Below are positions 25,447 to 33,066 of a stretch of 64,000 nucleotides of DNA, one piece after another. Each line of letters opens with the position of its first letter. Position 1 is the stretch's first letter. The DNA is from G965240365 sp965240365. GTDB taxonomy: Bacteria > Pseudomonadota > Gammaproteobacteria > Eutrophobiales > Eutrophobiaceae. The position numbers were made by a program, and so were the translations under genes. Location: contig OZ251218.1 in assembly GCA_965240365.1 (NCBI GenBank), positions 1,860,001 to 1,924,000 on the forward strand, written 5' to 3'. The notes beneath the pieces were generated by a model that searched no databases, had not been told where the DNA came from, and saw nothing but the letters and a program-made list of their open reading frames with translations.

Positions 25447-26549
25447 TTCCTGACCCCAATATGCAGCGCGCGATAAAAGAAGCTGCGGTCGGATTGATGC
25501 AACTCGGCCGACCGGTCCTCCAGCCAGTCAAACCCGCACGGGATTTGACGAATGTCCAGACGCGAATTCAATTGCCGAATCACTACCAACCCGCCGGGGG
25601 CCAGGCATCGACAGGCGCTATTGAGGATTCGGCCGGCCTCTTGCGGTCTGATCCAATCCAGAATATTGGACAGATGAACCAGATCGCGGGAACCCTCGGC
25701 CAGCGATGCCAGCACCCGGTCCATGCCGGCGCGCACAAACCGCGGCCGGACGGTCAATTCGGCAACCGGCTGTTCCAGCCAGGGCCAACAAGGGCCGGGA
25801 AACTCGCCCAGATAAATTTGATGAAGAAACGGGTTGCCCGCCGCCGGCGCCGACCGGAGTGTCTGGCATGTCCGCGCAAAAAAATGATCCGCGAACGATT
25901 GCCGCCGGTTGGCGGTCGCATCGGGGCCAAAAATCCGCGCCAGTCGTGGCAGGTCCATCACATGGTCATACGCCGCTTTCAAATGCCGCGCCAAAGCCGT
26001 GTCCGGCGCAATCATCGCCGCTTGCGCATCTACCTCTGACAGCATCATCAGTTGGCGCACGGAATCGGACTGATCCAGCAGACATTCCCGCATCCGCGCA
26101 AACAGCCATTCATAACGGCCGCAGTGATCCGGGCCATGCCGCGCCACCAGAGCCGGCATCCCCAGCGCATCGGCCGGCAACTGCAATTCCGCCAAACGGC
26201 GCGCCAACTCGCCGGATCGTTTATCGGCGTCCATTGGCAGGTGGCCAAGCAGCCTCAGCCGTTCGCCGCGCTCCGCGCTCGTCAATAATTGGAGCTTTAG
26301 TCTGGTCAAATTCAACTGCGACTGATTCACGTCAACCAATTGCAGTTCCGCGATCGGCAGCGTCGCCAACATGGCCGCCGTTTCGCCGCCCGAAGCGATC
26401 ATCACCACGCGCGCCTCGCGGTCGAGGCCGCGCAGCAGTTCAACATCAATGGCCGGGTCTTCGCGCACCTGCGCAAAAGCGATTGGCAGCTTTGCGGCCG
26501 CCTCCACCCAGTCCGTTTCGGCAGAATTTTTATTTTGTGGTTGCCACAT
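25443..26549 (-). CDS. BtaA-like DUF3419 enzyme (SAM 3-amino-3-carboxypropyl transferase family)
   Basis: A 368-residue protein. VVMIASGGETAAMLATLPIA followed by LQLVDVNQSQLNLTRLKLQLL matches the SAM-binding region of DUF3419/BtaA proteins, and DLVHLSNILDWI plus the C-terminal FFYRALHIGVRK fit the family's catalytic half. BtaA moves the 3-amino-3-carboxypropyl group of SAM onto diacylglycerol in betaine-lipid synthesis. The usual partner BtaB (N-methyltransferase) is missing; GNAT, HDO and MFS genes follow instead, so a different acceptor is possible. It is the first gene of a five-gene minus-strand unit. Confidence 0.8.
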   Translation of the reverse strand: MWQPQNKNSAETDWVEAAAKLPIAFAQVREDPAIDVELLRGLDREARVVMIASGGETAAMLATLPIAELQLVDVNQSQLNLTRLKLQLLTSAERGERLRLLGHLPMDADKRSGELARRLAELQLPADALGMPALVARHGPDHCGRYEWLFARMRECLLDQSDSVRQLMMLSEVDAQAAMIAPDTALARHLKAAYDHVMDLPRLARIFGPDATANRRQSFADHFFARTCQTLRSAPAAGNPFLHQIYLGEFPGPCWPWLEQPVAELTVRPRFVRAGMDRVLASLAEGSRDLVHLSNILDWIRPQEAGRILNSACRCLAPGGLVVIRQLNSRLDIRQIPCGFDWLEDRSAELHQSDRSFFYRALHIGVRK

Positions 26550-26665
26550 CCACTCGGCTCCACTGGCCAGACAAAACGATCATCACCGCCAGGATGATGC
26601 GCCCCGGCATTTGACTGGCTGGGGATTGCGGCGGATACGCCGCCCTGCCGGATGGAATAATTTAT

Positions 26666-26818
26666 AGGAAGCTCTGAATAAATCCATCCTGGACTTATCA
26701 GAGCACGCAAGGTGAAAATGCGATTTTCACCTTGCTTCAAAATCAATGATTTGCATCATTGATTTTGGCGGCACGTCCCTGTACCGCAGGAAACTCTGAT
26801 TCAATCAGAGTTTCCTAT
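26666..26818. repeat. array of four consecutive hairpins (fold-back repeat)
   Basis: Four inverted repeats follow each other: 26671-26704 (GCTCTGAATAA ... TTATCAGAGC), 26707-26735 (13-pair stem GCAAGGTGAAAAT), 26739-26766 (12-pair stem AAAATCAATGAT, perfect) and 26788-26816 (14-pair stem AGGAAACTCTGATT, perfect). The first recurs in part at 6465-6505 and the last at 16214-16238, so the outer hairpins are mobile or at least dispersed. The stretch lies in the 377-base gap upstream of the DUF3419 gene; the rest of that gap (26550-26665, 26819-26926) shows nothing else. Confidence 0.85.
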
Positions 26819-26926
26819 ACAAAATAACCGCTCCACCCCCGCCTATCAAGGCAGAAAGCCGGCGGCAGACTACGCCCCCATCTGTGGCGGGCGACCGGAC
26901 TGTCCGGCCCACCGGCTTTAATCTAT

Positions 26927-27220
26927 TTAACTGCCTCTTTGCAACGCCGCTATTGCGGTATCGCTATCGTAGGCAATAATCTTCAAAAGCGCCTGTGCCG
27001 GCCCCTGGGGAAGGCGCTTGCCCTGCTCCCATTGCCTGAGCGTCGATAACGGAATTTGAAAAGATTGTGAGAATTCCTTTTGTGTCATTTTTGTTTTCTT
27101 GCGTATATCGGTAACGTCAAGAGCGGTGTATTGACGAACACGCGCGCCGGTATCTTTGCCCTGCTTCCAGGCGAGCGCCTCTTTGGCGCCTTTTCTAATA
27201 GACTCAAAATACTCGCTCAT
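26927..27220 (-). CDS. HTH antitoxin-like repressor (HigA/XRE type)
   Basis: A 97-residue protein with an N-terminal dimerisation stretch and a C-terminal helix-turn-helix (TQKEFSQSFQIPLSTLRQWE, then GKRLPQGPAQALLKII). The pattern matches antitoxins of HigBA/RelE-type modules that also repress their own promoter. A strong Shine-Dalgarno AAAGGAGG lies 5-6 bases before ATG 27220. The upstream toxin reading frame overlaps the start by 17 bases, and the toxin itself is broken. Confidence 0.85.
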   Translation of the reverse strand: MSEYFESIRKGAKEALAWKQGKDTGARVRQYTALDVTDIRKKTKMTQKEFSQSFQIPLSTLRQWEQGKRLPQGPAQALLKIIAYDSDTAIAALQRGS

Positions 27221-27560
27221 GATTTCCTCCTTTAAGCAGAGCCGCAATTTTCGCCAGCTCATTTCGTTCTGCTCTGGTCAGGTTCTCCCGGGCTGATTTT
27301 TTAAAAATATCAATCAAATGAACTTCGCCGTTATTGGCAACATAAAGATGAATAACCCGCATTCCGCCGCTTTTACCCCTGTTTTTAACGCCGGCATATC
27401 TAAATTTGCGAAAGCCGCCTGTGCCGCGCATCACCTCGCCCAATCTCGGGTCAGCCGCCAGAGCGTTGGCAATGTCCTCGACCTGCGCCGCGATAAAAGC
27501 CTTTCGGCTTTTTTCAAATAATGGGCGTGCTCTATAACGGTAACAAAGGCATCTTTACAT
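27204..27560 (-). pseudogene. RelE/HigB-type toxin, frameshifted
   Basis: The C-terminal 85 residues read cleanly: GTGGFRKFRYAGVKNRGKSG, then MRVIHLYVANNGEVHLIDIF, the core of HigB/RelE-type mRNA interferase folds with a typical KS-x-GL/R region. The N-terminus lies in another frame (VTVIEHAHYLKKAE). Adding one A in the GAAAGG run around 27503-27507 fuses it to KAFIAAQVEDIANALAADPR. In addition ATG at 27558-27560 is followed at once by TAA, and deletion of one T would give MKDAFVTVIEH. The toxin thus appears inactive, while its antitoxin gene downstream is intact. Confidence 0.75.
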
Positions 27561-28126
27561 CATTTGATGGTGGCTCATTGAGTTAGTTGCTGCAAGACAA
27601 AGTAGCCCGATAAATGGCTATGGCGCGCGCTATCCAGCGCTCGTCACCCCGGGGCCACCGGGTGGGTAACAGACGGGCGCCGCTATGGGGCGTATTACAA
27701 CAAGAGTAAACATCAAACGCATCCCTGAGCCGGCGCCCCGCACAAGCTGCGACGCCCCGCCTGCCTCGGACAGGCAGGCGCATGCCATTTTCTGCGCACT
27801 CAATCCATATAACCCACTCGGAATTCAAAAAAGCTGGGAAAAGAGAATTTTATGAAAATAACCAACGGCGGGTATTTTATCGCGTGGGATTGTGGCGCCG
27901 ACCTTTCGGCAGACACGATTGAGGCAAAATGGAATATCGTTTAATCGGGTAAAGACGAGCCTCTGGCTCGCCCGCTGGTTCCCGCAGAACATACAAATCA
28001 AGGGCCAGACGCCATCAACTTGCTGAATACTGAATGCTCCCTTTGCCGGTTCGCGCGGCGTCGGTTGTCGTTTGACTGAACCGCTGCTTTTGATTACTGC
28101 TCAACAAGGCCGCAAAAGAAACCGTT
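27561..28126. repeat. intergenic region with inverted copy of the 70-bp repeat core
   Basis: At about 27760-27778 lies a hairpin CCTGCCTCGGACAGGCAGG, directly followed by 27779-27835, the inverted counterpart of the repeat core found at 2358-2424 and 51551-51617 (ATGCCATTTTCTGCGCACTC). A short frame at 27852-27944 (30 codons, MKITNGGYFIAWDCG...) could be a gene remnant but is too short to support. A 22-base phrase ending GTTGTCGTTTGACTGA at 28058-28079 is repeated at 29163-29184. Confidence 0.65.
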
Positions 28127-28768
28127 TCACTTTCTTCCTAAAAGCCTGCTCCAAAATCCCTTTTTTGATGAACTTTTTTCGCTTGTCGAAGCTGGCCGGC
28201 TTTCGGAATCTGAAGACTTGCCTGAAGTTTCGTTATTTGAATCCATATCCATAAAGAACACGCCTTCATCATTCATGCCAATCGGCGGAGAGGTTCTTTT
28301 CAGCCAATCGGGGGCCTGTAATTCTGCAACGGGATCGGCCCCCACATTGTCTTGAAAACTGGCTATCCCTTTCTCGATAATTTCCTCTTCAACACTAATC
28401 TTAGATCTGACAAATAGCTCAACACCCTCTTCGGGAATATGCAAAAGCAGGATTTGTGTTTTGCCGTTTTGTTTTTGAATATCCAGCACCTTAAAGAAAC
28501 TGTTGGACTGAAGCATAGCATGCCCAAACTCCGCCGCATCGGGATTGAACAGGCCCGCGTTCTTGGCATTCGCCGAGGCAATCAGGTAACGGCAGTTTTT
28601 TGCAAGGCCGCCGAGCTTTTGGCTCATATCGGTAAATCCCCGCTCCATCAGGATCTGATCGGGCTTGTATTTCGCAATAAGCTGCTCGTCCAAATCCAGA
28701 TCCCGGCAGAAAAACATCAGCCCCGGAAATGTGGCATTTATAATGGCTTCTATTTGTTTATTTTCCAT
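28127..28768 (-). CDS. conserved-looking protein of unknown function with low-complexity tail
   Basis: A 213-residue protein. Residues 1-150 are ordered and of mixed composition (for example FCRDLDLDEQLIAKYKPDQI and ILLLHIPEEGVELFVRSK). From about 170 a serine- and glutamate-rich linker (NNETSGKSSDSESRPASTSE) leads to a basic end, GFWSRLLGRK, that may contact membrane or protein. There is no signal peptide and no membrane helix, and I do not recognise the family. GTG immediately precedes the ATG at 28768; the ATG is preferred. It lies between two copies of a short direct repeat, about 1.1 kb apart. Confidence 0.6.
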   Translation of the reverse strand: MENKQIEAIINATFPGLMFFCRDLDLDEQLIAKYKPDQILMERGFTDMSQKLGGLAKNCRYLIASANAKNAGLFNPDAAEFGHAMLQSNSFFKVLDIQKQNGKTQILLLHIPEEGVELFVRSKISVEEEIIEKGIASFQDNVGADPVAELQAPDWLKRTSPPIGMNDEGVFFMDMDSNNETSGKSSDSESRPASTSEKSSSKKGFWSRLLGRK

Positions 28769-29023
28769 CACACGATGACCCCGGCATACCGGTATTGTTG
28801 ATTTATGGCGCTCGTGGCGCGTGGTTTTATCATGTCCTGCATGGCGTTTACTCCCGTTATGGTTTTATTGAATACCCCGTCTCGCGGGCACAGAGAGACA
28901 GCTTCCTTTTTCTTACTCTTTCTATCGCTCGACTCAATCGGACATCCGTCATTAATCTGCTTCCATTTCTTCACTGTATCCTGATGTGACGCTTAAGTTT
29001 ATCCCGTTACGCCTGCTCATAAA

Positions 29024-29154
29024 CTATCGGGTTCGGAGCACAGGCCCGCTGCCGGAATACACCTTAAAGCCATTGACATAAACTGTGATATTGGCAAAGC
29101 GCGAAACCACTGTCATGCCCGATGGGTCGGTTTTTAACTCACGGCCGCCATGTG
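29024..29154 (-). pseudogene. truncated paralogue of the 30551-30775 gene
   Basis: Read on the minus strand, this stretch gives GGRELKTDPSGMTVVSRFAN, ITVYVNGFKVYSGSG and a stop. That is closely similar to the C-terminal 40 residues of the intact 74-residue gene 1.4 kb away (GGRETKTDSSGMATVISESS, ITVYVNGFEVYSGSA). The N-terminal part is missing, replaced by a junction near the direct repeat at 29163-29184. No ATG opens it. Confidence 0.8.
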
Positions 29155-29286
29155 GCCGCCTGGCGTCGGTTGTCGTTTGACTGAGTGGCCTGTTTTTGAT
29201 TAAGCAACAGGGTCAGAAAAAAATTTCACCGGCTTCGCCTGCCTGCAGCAGGCAGGCGGGCGGGGCAAGGGAATAAGAGTTAAGCA

Positions 29287-30186
29287 TCAAGGGTTTGAAT
29301 CCTGGACGAGCCGAAAGCCGAGAGTGCTGTAGCGAGCCGACGGCCCGTTCCCGCCGCGGTGCGCAGAGCGCAACCTCCGCGGAATATCGACCCAAGAGCC
29401 GCCGCGCAAAACGGCAAGCTCACCATCGCAGCCGGTCTTCCAGGCACGGCCATCAGTCGGCGCGCCCTTATAATTGTCGTGCCAGCAGTCTTCCACCCAC
29501 TCCCAAACATTACCGTGCATGTCATACAGGCCAAAGGCATTGGCCGCAAAACTGCCCACCGGGGCCGGTCTCTTATCGTCCCACTGACTGCCGCAGCCAT
29601 CGCAGTTGGCCCGGTTGCGGCCGATGCCGTTGCCCCAGCTATATCTCGTCGTCGTGCCCGCCCGCGCCGCGTATTCCCACTCCGCTTCGGTAGGCAAACG
29701 GTAAGCCTGAGTACCTTCTTTTTTATTGAGCCAGCGGATAAAGCCTTGCGCATCACGCTGCGAGACATAGACTACCGGCGCGCGATCGCCGTTGCGGTTG
29801 TATTTGATAAAATCATCGGTCAGCAGGTCATCCCGCCCGGCGTCGGCGATGTATTTCTTGAACTGCCCCAGGGTGACTTCATAAATCCCCATCCGAAAAC
29901 TACGGCTTATGCGCACCTTGTGTTGCGGGGTTTCGTCATCGTATGCCTCGTCATCGGGGCTGGCGCCAGAGGGGCAACTCTTGGGCGGCAGCCCCATAAA
30001 CTTTCGCTTTTTGTCGGGCTCCTTGTCGGCCTTGCTCAGCTTGCAACTGCCCATATAAAAACTGCCCGCCGGGATGTTTTTGAAACGCATGCCGATGGAA
30101 TTGGTGTAGTCCGCCGCCCGAACGACAGGGCTGAACAGCGCGCCTGAAAACAGCACGGCGCACAGCAAGGGGAGTATTTTTTTCAT
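29287..30186 (-). CDS. secreted SUMF1/FGE-fold (C-type-lectin-like) protein
   Basis: A 299-residue protein with a Sec signal peptide (ILPLLCAVLFSGALFSPVVR, then AADY) and the formylglycine-generating-enzyme fold: IGMRFKNIPAGSFYMGS, YRLPTEAEWEYAARAG, FGLYDMHGNVWEWVEDCW and VLRGGSWVD, LGFRLV. The two redox cysteines of true FGE, expected shortly after RGGSW, are absent (VDIPRRLRSAHR follows), so it is probably not a sulfatase activator. The same fold serves in oxygenases such as EgtB and in binding proteins. It lies upstream of small accessory genes on the same strand, with no obvious operon partner. Confidence 0.9.
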   Translation of the reverse strand: MKKILPLLCAVLFSGALFSPVVRAADYTNSIGMRFKNIPAGSFYMGSCKLSKADKEPDKKRKFMGLPPKSCPSGASPDDEAYDDETPQHKVRISRSFRMGIYEVTLGQFKKYIADAGRDDLLTDDFIKYNRNGDRAPVVYVSQRDAQGFIRWLNKKEGTQAYRLPTEAEWEYAARAGTTTRYSWGNGIGRNRANCDGCGSQWDDKRPAPVGSFAANAFGLYDMHGNVWEWVEDCWHDNYKGAPTDGRAWKTGCDGELAVLRGGSWVDIPRRLRSAHRGGNGPSARYSTLGFRLVQDSNP

Positions 30187-30246
30187 TTTGCCCGTTCTCC
30201 TTGGAGTGTAGTGTTACTGCTCAAAACCTGTTGGTATCCGGGACGA

Positions 30247-30501
30247 TCATTCAAACCGCATCGGCTCGGCCGGTGTCTGACCGCGTGTCCGCGCAAAGAG
30301 CGCAAAATCCTCATTGTTCAGCCCAATCCCGCGGCTCATGGCGGCCAGGGCATCGCCCATTTTAAGGCGCGCTTCCGGCCGCGTCGCCTCTTCCAGAATG
30401 GCCCGCACCTCGGCATCAAGACTGCGGTTGTGCCGCCTTGCCCGCGCCTTCAAGACAGCGTGTACTTCATCAGGAATACTTTTTATGATCATCGTGCTCA
30501 T
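30247..30501 (-). CDS. FitA/Arc-like ribbon-helix-helix antitoxin, orphan
   Basis: An 84-residue protein: a strand (MIIKSIPDEVHAVLKARA) followed by helices (HNRSLDAEVRAILEEATRPE), the pattern of FitA-like ribbon-helix-helix antitoxins that pair with VapC/FitB PIN toxins. No PIN-domain gene follows; the next 60 bases lead to the SUMF1-type gene. It may be a solitary regulator or a leftover of a module. Confidence 0.8.
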   Translation of the reverse strand: MSTMIIKSIPDEVHAVLKARARRHNRSLDAEVRAILEEATRPEARLKMGDALAAMSRGIGLNNEDFALFARTRGQTPAEPMRFE

Positions 30502-30550
30502 AGCTGGCGGTCTAATCTATATATTGCCGCGGCGCGGCTCAATCACTCTG

Positions 30551-30775
30551 TCAGGATTTTTCATAAATGATCGGATTCGGCGCACGGGACGCGCTGCCGG
30601 AATACACCTCAAAGCCATTCACATACACCGTAATATTCGAAGACTCGGAAATCACCGTTGCCATGCCCGATGAATCGGTTTTTGTCTCACGGCCGCCATA
30701 GCACTTTACCCGATGCCCCGAAAGCCCCTTGCGAGAGCGCCTGTCCACGACCATTACAGTGACGGCATACGCCAT
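30551..30775 (-). CDS. small beta-sandwich-like protein of unknown function
   Basis: A 74-residue protein without a signal peptide. The sequence VTVMVVDRRSRKGLSGHRVK followed by TKTDSSGMATV looks like a carboxypeptidase-regulatory/SpaA-like beta-sandwich unit (diversification of G-x-T-D-x-x-G-x-A). A truncated second copy exists at 29024-29154. The start codon is one base away from the stop of the upstream membrane-protein gene (30777), so the two are probably cotranscribed. Confidence 0.7.
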   Translation of the reverse strand: MAYAVTVMVVDRRSRKGLSGHRVKCYGGRETKTDSSGMATVISESSNITVYVNGFEVYSGSASRAPNPIIYEKS

Positions 30776-30776
30776 T

Positions 30777-31160
30777 TTAATTACCTGCCAGATTCATCAC
30801 GAGCGCCACAGCAATCCAGGGACCAAAAATGCCGAGCATGGCACTCAGAAACGGATGCCTGATAGTGTATTCCCACTTGTACCAGCCTACCGCGCCCAGC
30901 AAGCCGCCGCCGAGGATTACCCAGAGATTCGGTTCAGCAGCGGAGAACACATTTTCCAGGATAGCATTTAGAAAGGCGCCCGAAGCGGCAAAGACCATCA
31001 TCCAGGCCGGCCAGAGCAGGATAAACCACAACCCGCGTCCCCCGGCGGTGCGCTCCAGCACCCGGTTTGCAAACGCTTCCCCTCGCTGCTCCGCCCTGCG
31101 TTCAAAGTGCTCATTGATAGTGCGGCCTGCTTTTTCCAGGTCTTTGATGCTGTAGCCCAT
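30777..31160 (-). CDS. small membrane protein of unknown function
   Basis: A 127-residue protein. The first 40 residues are charged and helical (GRTINEHFERRAEQRGEAFA). Three hydrophobic segments follow at about 46-66 (LWFILLWPAWMMVFAASGAF), 78-93 and 108-125. I do not recognise the family. It is immediately upstream of the 74-residue gene with a one-base gap. Confidence 0.7.
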   Translation of the reverse strand: MGYSIKDLEKAGRTINEHFERRAEQRGEAFANRVLERTAGGRGLWFILLWPAWMMVFAASGAFLNAILENVFSAAEPNLWVILGGGLLGAVGWYKWEYTIRHPFLSAMLGIFGPWIAVALVMNLAGN

Positions 31161-31225
31161 TAATGTTACCTGTGCTGTCCCTGCGCCCTGTTTGTTAAAG
31201 TGTGATGTCCGGGTCTGGCTGGATT

Positions 31226-31522
31226 TTAACGCCGCACATAGTTCACGGTCGCCCAGCCATCCACTCTGACGCGCCGGCCTTGATTGCCATCCAGATAGAC
31301 CGTGATTTTTTCACCGCATACGCGTGAACCCAGATCCAGGCGATATTCACCGTCTCTTGGATAGGCTTTTTTGCTGTTCCAACTGGTGCTGATTGTTGAA
31401 GTGCCATCTATTTTGGAACCATCGGAATTGACGGCGGTTCCTTTTACGCCGCAGGCAAAAGCCTGACCTGACAGCAAAAATCCCATAGCAATGCCTGCTA
31501 TTGCACTTATTTTCTTCGTCAT
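31226..31522 (-). CDS. small secreted protein of unknown function
   Basis: A 98-residue protein with a signal peptide (KISAIAGIAMGFLLSGQAFA) and a mature part of about 75 residues starting CGVKGTAVNSDGSKIDGTST, probably a small beta-sandwich domain with two cysteines (CGVK and RVCGEK). ATG 31522 is used; an open frame continues further upstream through a repeat, which is unlikely to be coding. The mature domain resembles the 30551-30775 protein in style (G-x-x-x-D-G, terminal YVNG/ATVNYV), possibly a distant relative. Confidence 0.7.
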   Translation of the reverse strand: MTKKISAIAGIAMGFLLSGQAFACGVKGTAVNSDGSKIDGTSTISTSWNSKKAYPRDGEYRLDLGSRVCGEKITVYLDGNQGRRVRVDGWATVNYVRR

Positions 31523-31689
31523 TCCAATTATTCCATAATGCAAATTAAAAAAATATTCAGCGATTCTTGACCGCAAAAGCCTGCCAAATGCTGGACAAAT
31601 TCGTGAATGAGAATATCTTTCACTCCTGCCCCCGCTGTCAAGCCCTAAAAGCAAAAAGAATGTAAAAAAACTTCGGCCCGCCGCGAGCA

Positions 31690-31742
31690 GGGGGGCAGGC
31701 CGGCAGGAATGATCATTCCCGCTGATGCGGGAATGTGTGGTA
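31690..31742. repeat. REP-like repeat
   Basis: A unit ATTCCCGCTGATGCGGGAAT (about 31711-31731) is preceded by imperfect palindromes (GCCCGCCGCGAGCAGG..GGCAGGCCGGCAGG). It is the boundary at which the neighbouring DUF488 fragment ends. Confidence 0.7.
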
Positions 31743-31880
31743 TCAACCACTGGATTCCTCAGCGGCCTGTTCCTGACCTGCCTGCCGCACATCGCCGATA
31801 GCGGAGATTTGATGCTGATGCAGGATTGCGATCAACTGGCGCGCTGAATTTGTGGAATGGCCAATGGTATAGACAATCAT
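31743..31880 (-). pseudogene. DUF488 protein, N-terminal fragment truncated at a palindromic repeat
   Basis: From ATG 31880 the minus strand reads MIVYTIGHSTNSARQLIAIL, HQHQISAIGDVR. This is the characteristic start of DUF488 proteins (TIGHS...LL..H.I..L.DVR). Directly after DVR the frame enters a palindromic repeat (QAGQEQAAEESSG, stop). The remaining two thirds of the domain are missing. The gap 31881-31977 shows nothing else. Confidence 0.8.
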
Positions 31881-31977
31881 TATTCGCCTCACTTCAACCG
31901 TGATGGTGTAATTATTGCCGCTACGAGTTTGTAAACATCGTTTTATAATCAGGCATTTTCATCACTGTAAACAGGCC

Positions 31978-32787
31978 CTAAAGTTCGGTTGTCTCCACGA
32001 TCATATCTGCCAGCGCGGTAAACAGCGGCGTTCCGGGTTGGCCGAATTCGGCGATCATCTGAAAGTGATCCCGGCCGGGGCTTTGCAGGGAACGGACCGG
32101 ATTGCCGCTGCGGCGGCAGGCTTCGCCATAGCGCCTTGATTGCGTCTTGAACGCCTCGGTTTCCGCCCCGCCGACACCCGTCAGCACGGGCATTGGCCGC
32201 GCAGGAAGGTGGTTGACGGGACTGAGCGCGCGCGCCTCTGAGGTATCAAGTCTCAACCATTGGTTGACCTCGGTCTTGATCAACGGTATCAGGTCGAAAA
32301 GCCCGCTTACAACGGCAAGCGAACACGCCGGATATTCCGCGGCAACCATCGCGGCCAGATGCGCGCCGGCCGAATTGCCGCTCAGATGCAGCGCATCCGG
32401 GTTCAGCCCTATCGCTCTGGCATTGCCGGAAATCCAGGCGAAGCCCGCGCGCGCGTCGGCCACGCAGTCCGCAAGCCCGAATTCGGGCGTCAGTCTGTAA
32501 TTTACGGCGACCCAGGATACCCCGCGCGCCAGCCAGTGCGGCGCCGCGAAGCGGCGGGCGTCTTTCGATCCCGCGCGCCAGTATCCACCATGAAAGAAGA
32601 TCAGCGCCGGGGCCTCGGGGCCGGCGGAGAAGACATCGAGCGCGTGCCGCTCATGGGGGCCATAGCGCAGGTTTAACCGCGCGCCCGGCAGCGCCGCGCA
32701 TTCGGCGGAGCGTTGCGCAAATTCGGCCTGCAACGCGCGGGCCGCGGGCGTCTCCGCGTTCAGGCGATAGCCGTCATGTTCGGTCAA
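31978..32787 (-). CDS. alpha/beta hydrolase (arylformamidase/esterase-like)
   Basis: A 269-residue hydrolase of the BD-FAE/kynurenine-formamidase type. The oxyanion motif is FFHGGYWRAG, the nucleophile elbow HLSGNSAGAH (S in GNSAG), and the catalytic histidine is likely in SPGRDHFQMIAEF. Bacterial relatives hydrolyse N-formylkynurenine or small aromatic esters. No tryptophan-catabolism genes are near, so the substrate stays open. The 279 bases to the next gene (32788-33066) hold an AT-rich stretch (TTAAGTTTAACTTATCATGT, around 32960-32980) that may include the petABC promoter. Confidence 0.88.
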   Translation of the reverse strand: MTEHDGYRLNAETPAARALQAEFAQRSAECAALPGARLNLRYGPHERHALDVFSAGPEAPALIFFHGGYWRAGSKDARRFAAPHWLARGVSWVAVNYRLTPEFGLADCVADARAGFAWISGNARAIGLNPDALHLSGNSAGAHLAAMVAAEYPACSLAVVSGLFDLIPLIKTEVNQWLRLDTSEARALSPVNHLPARPMPVLTGVGGAETEAFKTQSRRYGEACRRSGNPVRSLQSPGRDHFQMIAEFGQPGTPLFTALADMIVETTEL

Positions 32788-33066
32788 CGAGCGTCTCCGT
32801 CTCTGCGGCCTGTTGGCCCTGCTCGGATGTCAGTGTTTTGATATTTTGCGGCATGGCAGGTCTTGGTCAGGGCAGCTTTTAACGCCATCTTGACCAGAGT
32901 TTGATCAGCGCCTGTTTACTACACGCCCGGTTAATAAACCATCTACGGATTGACGAATATTAAGTTTAACTTATCATGTTACAATAATTTTTAGATCACA
33001 GTGTCCGGAAATTCAGCACGCTCAACTACGATGACAGCCTTCATCACCGCTCAGAAAGGAAAAATA

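Noticed and set aside
27583..27828. 81-codon open frame on the minus strand
   Set aside because: It consists largely of repeat sequence (inverted copy of the 70-bp core and a palindrome) and has no supporting features.
27852..27944. 30-codon frame starting MKITNGGYFIAWDCG
   Set aside because: Too short and without a neighbouring context or clear ribosome-binding site to support a gene.
29287..29400. Diversity-generating retroelement variable region at the end of the SUMF1-fold gene
   Set aside because: No reverse transcriptase and no template repeat were found in the window; the RGGSW...GFRLV end is shared by ordinary members of the fold.
32788..33066. Promoter of petABC at the AT-rich stretch near 32960
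   Set aside because: TTGACG (about 32951) and TACAAT (about 32981) are spaced by some 24 bases, too far for a standard sigma-70 promoter, so no site is annotated.
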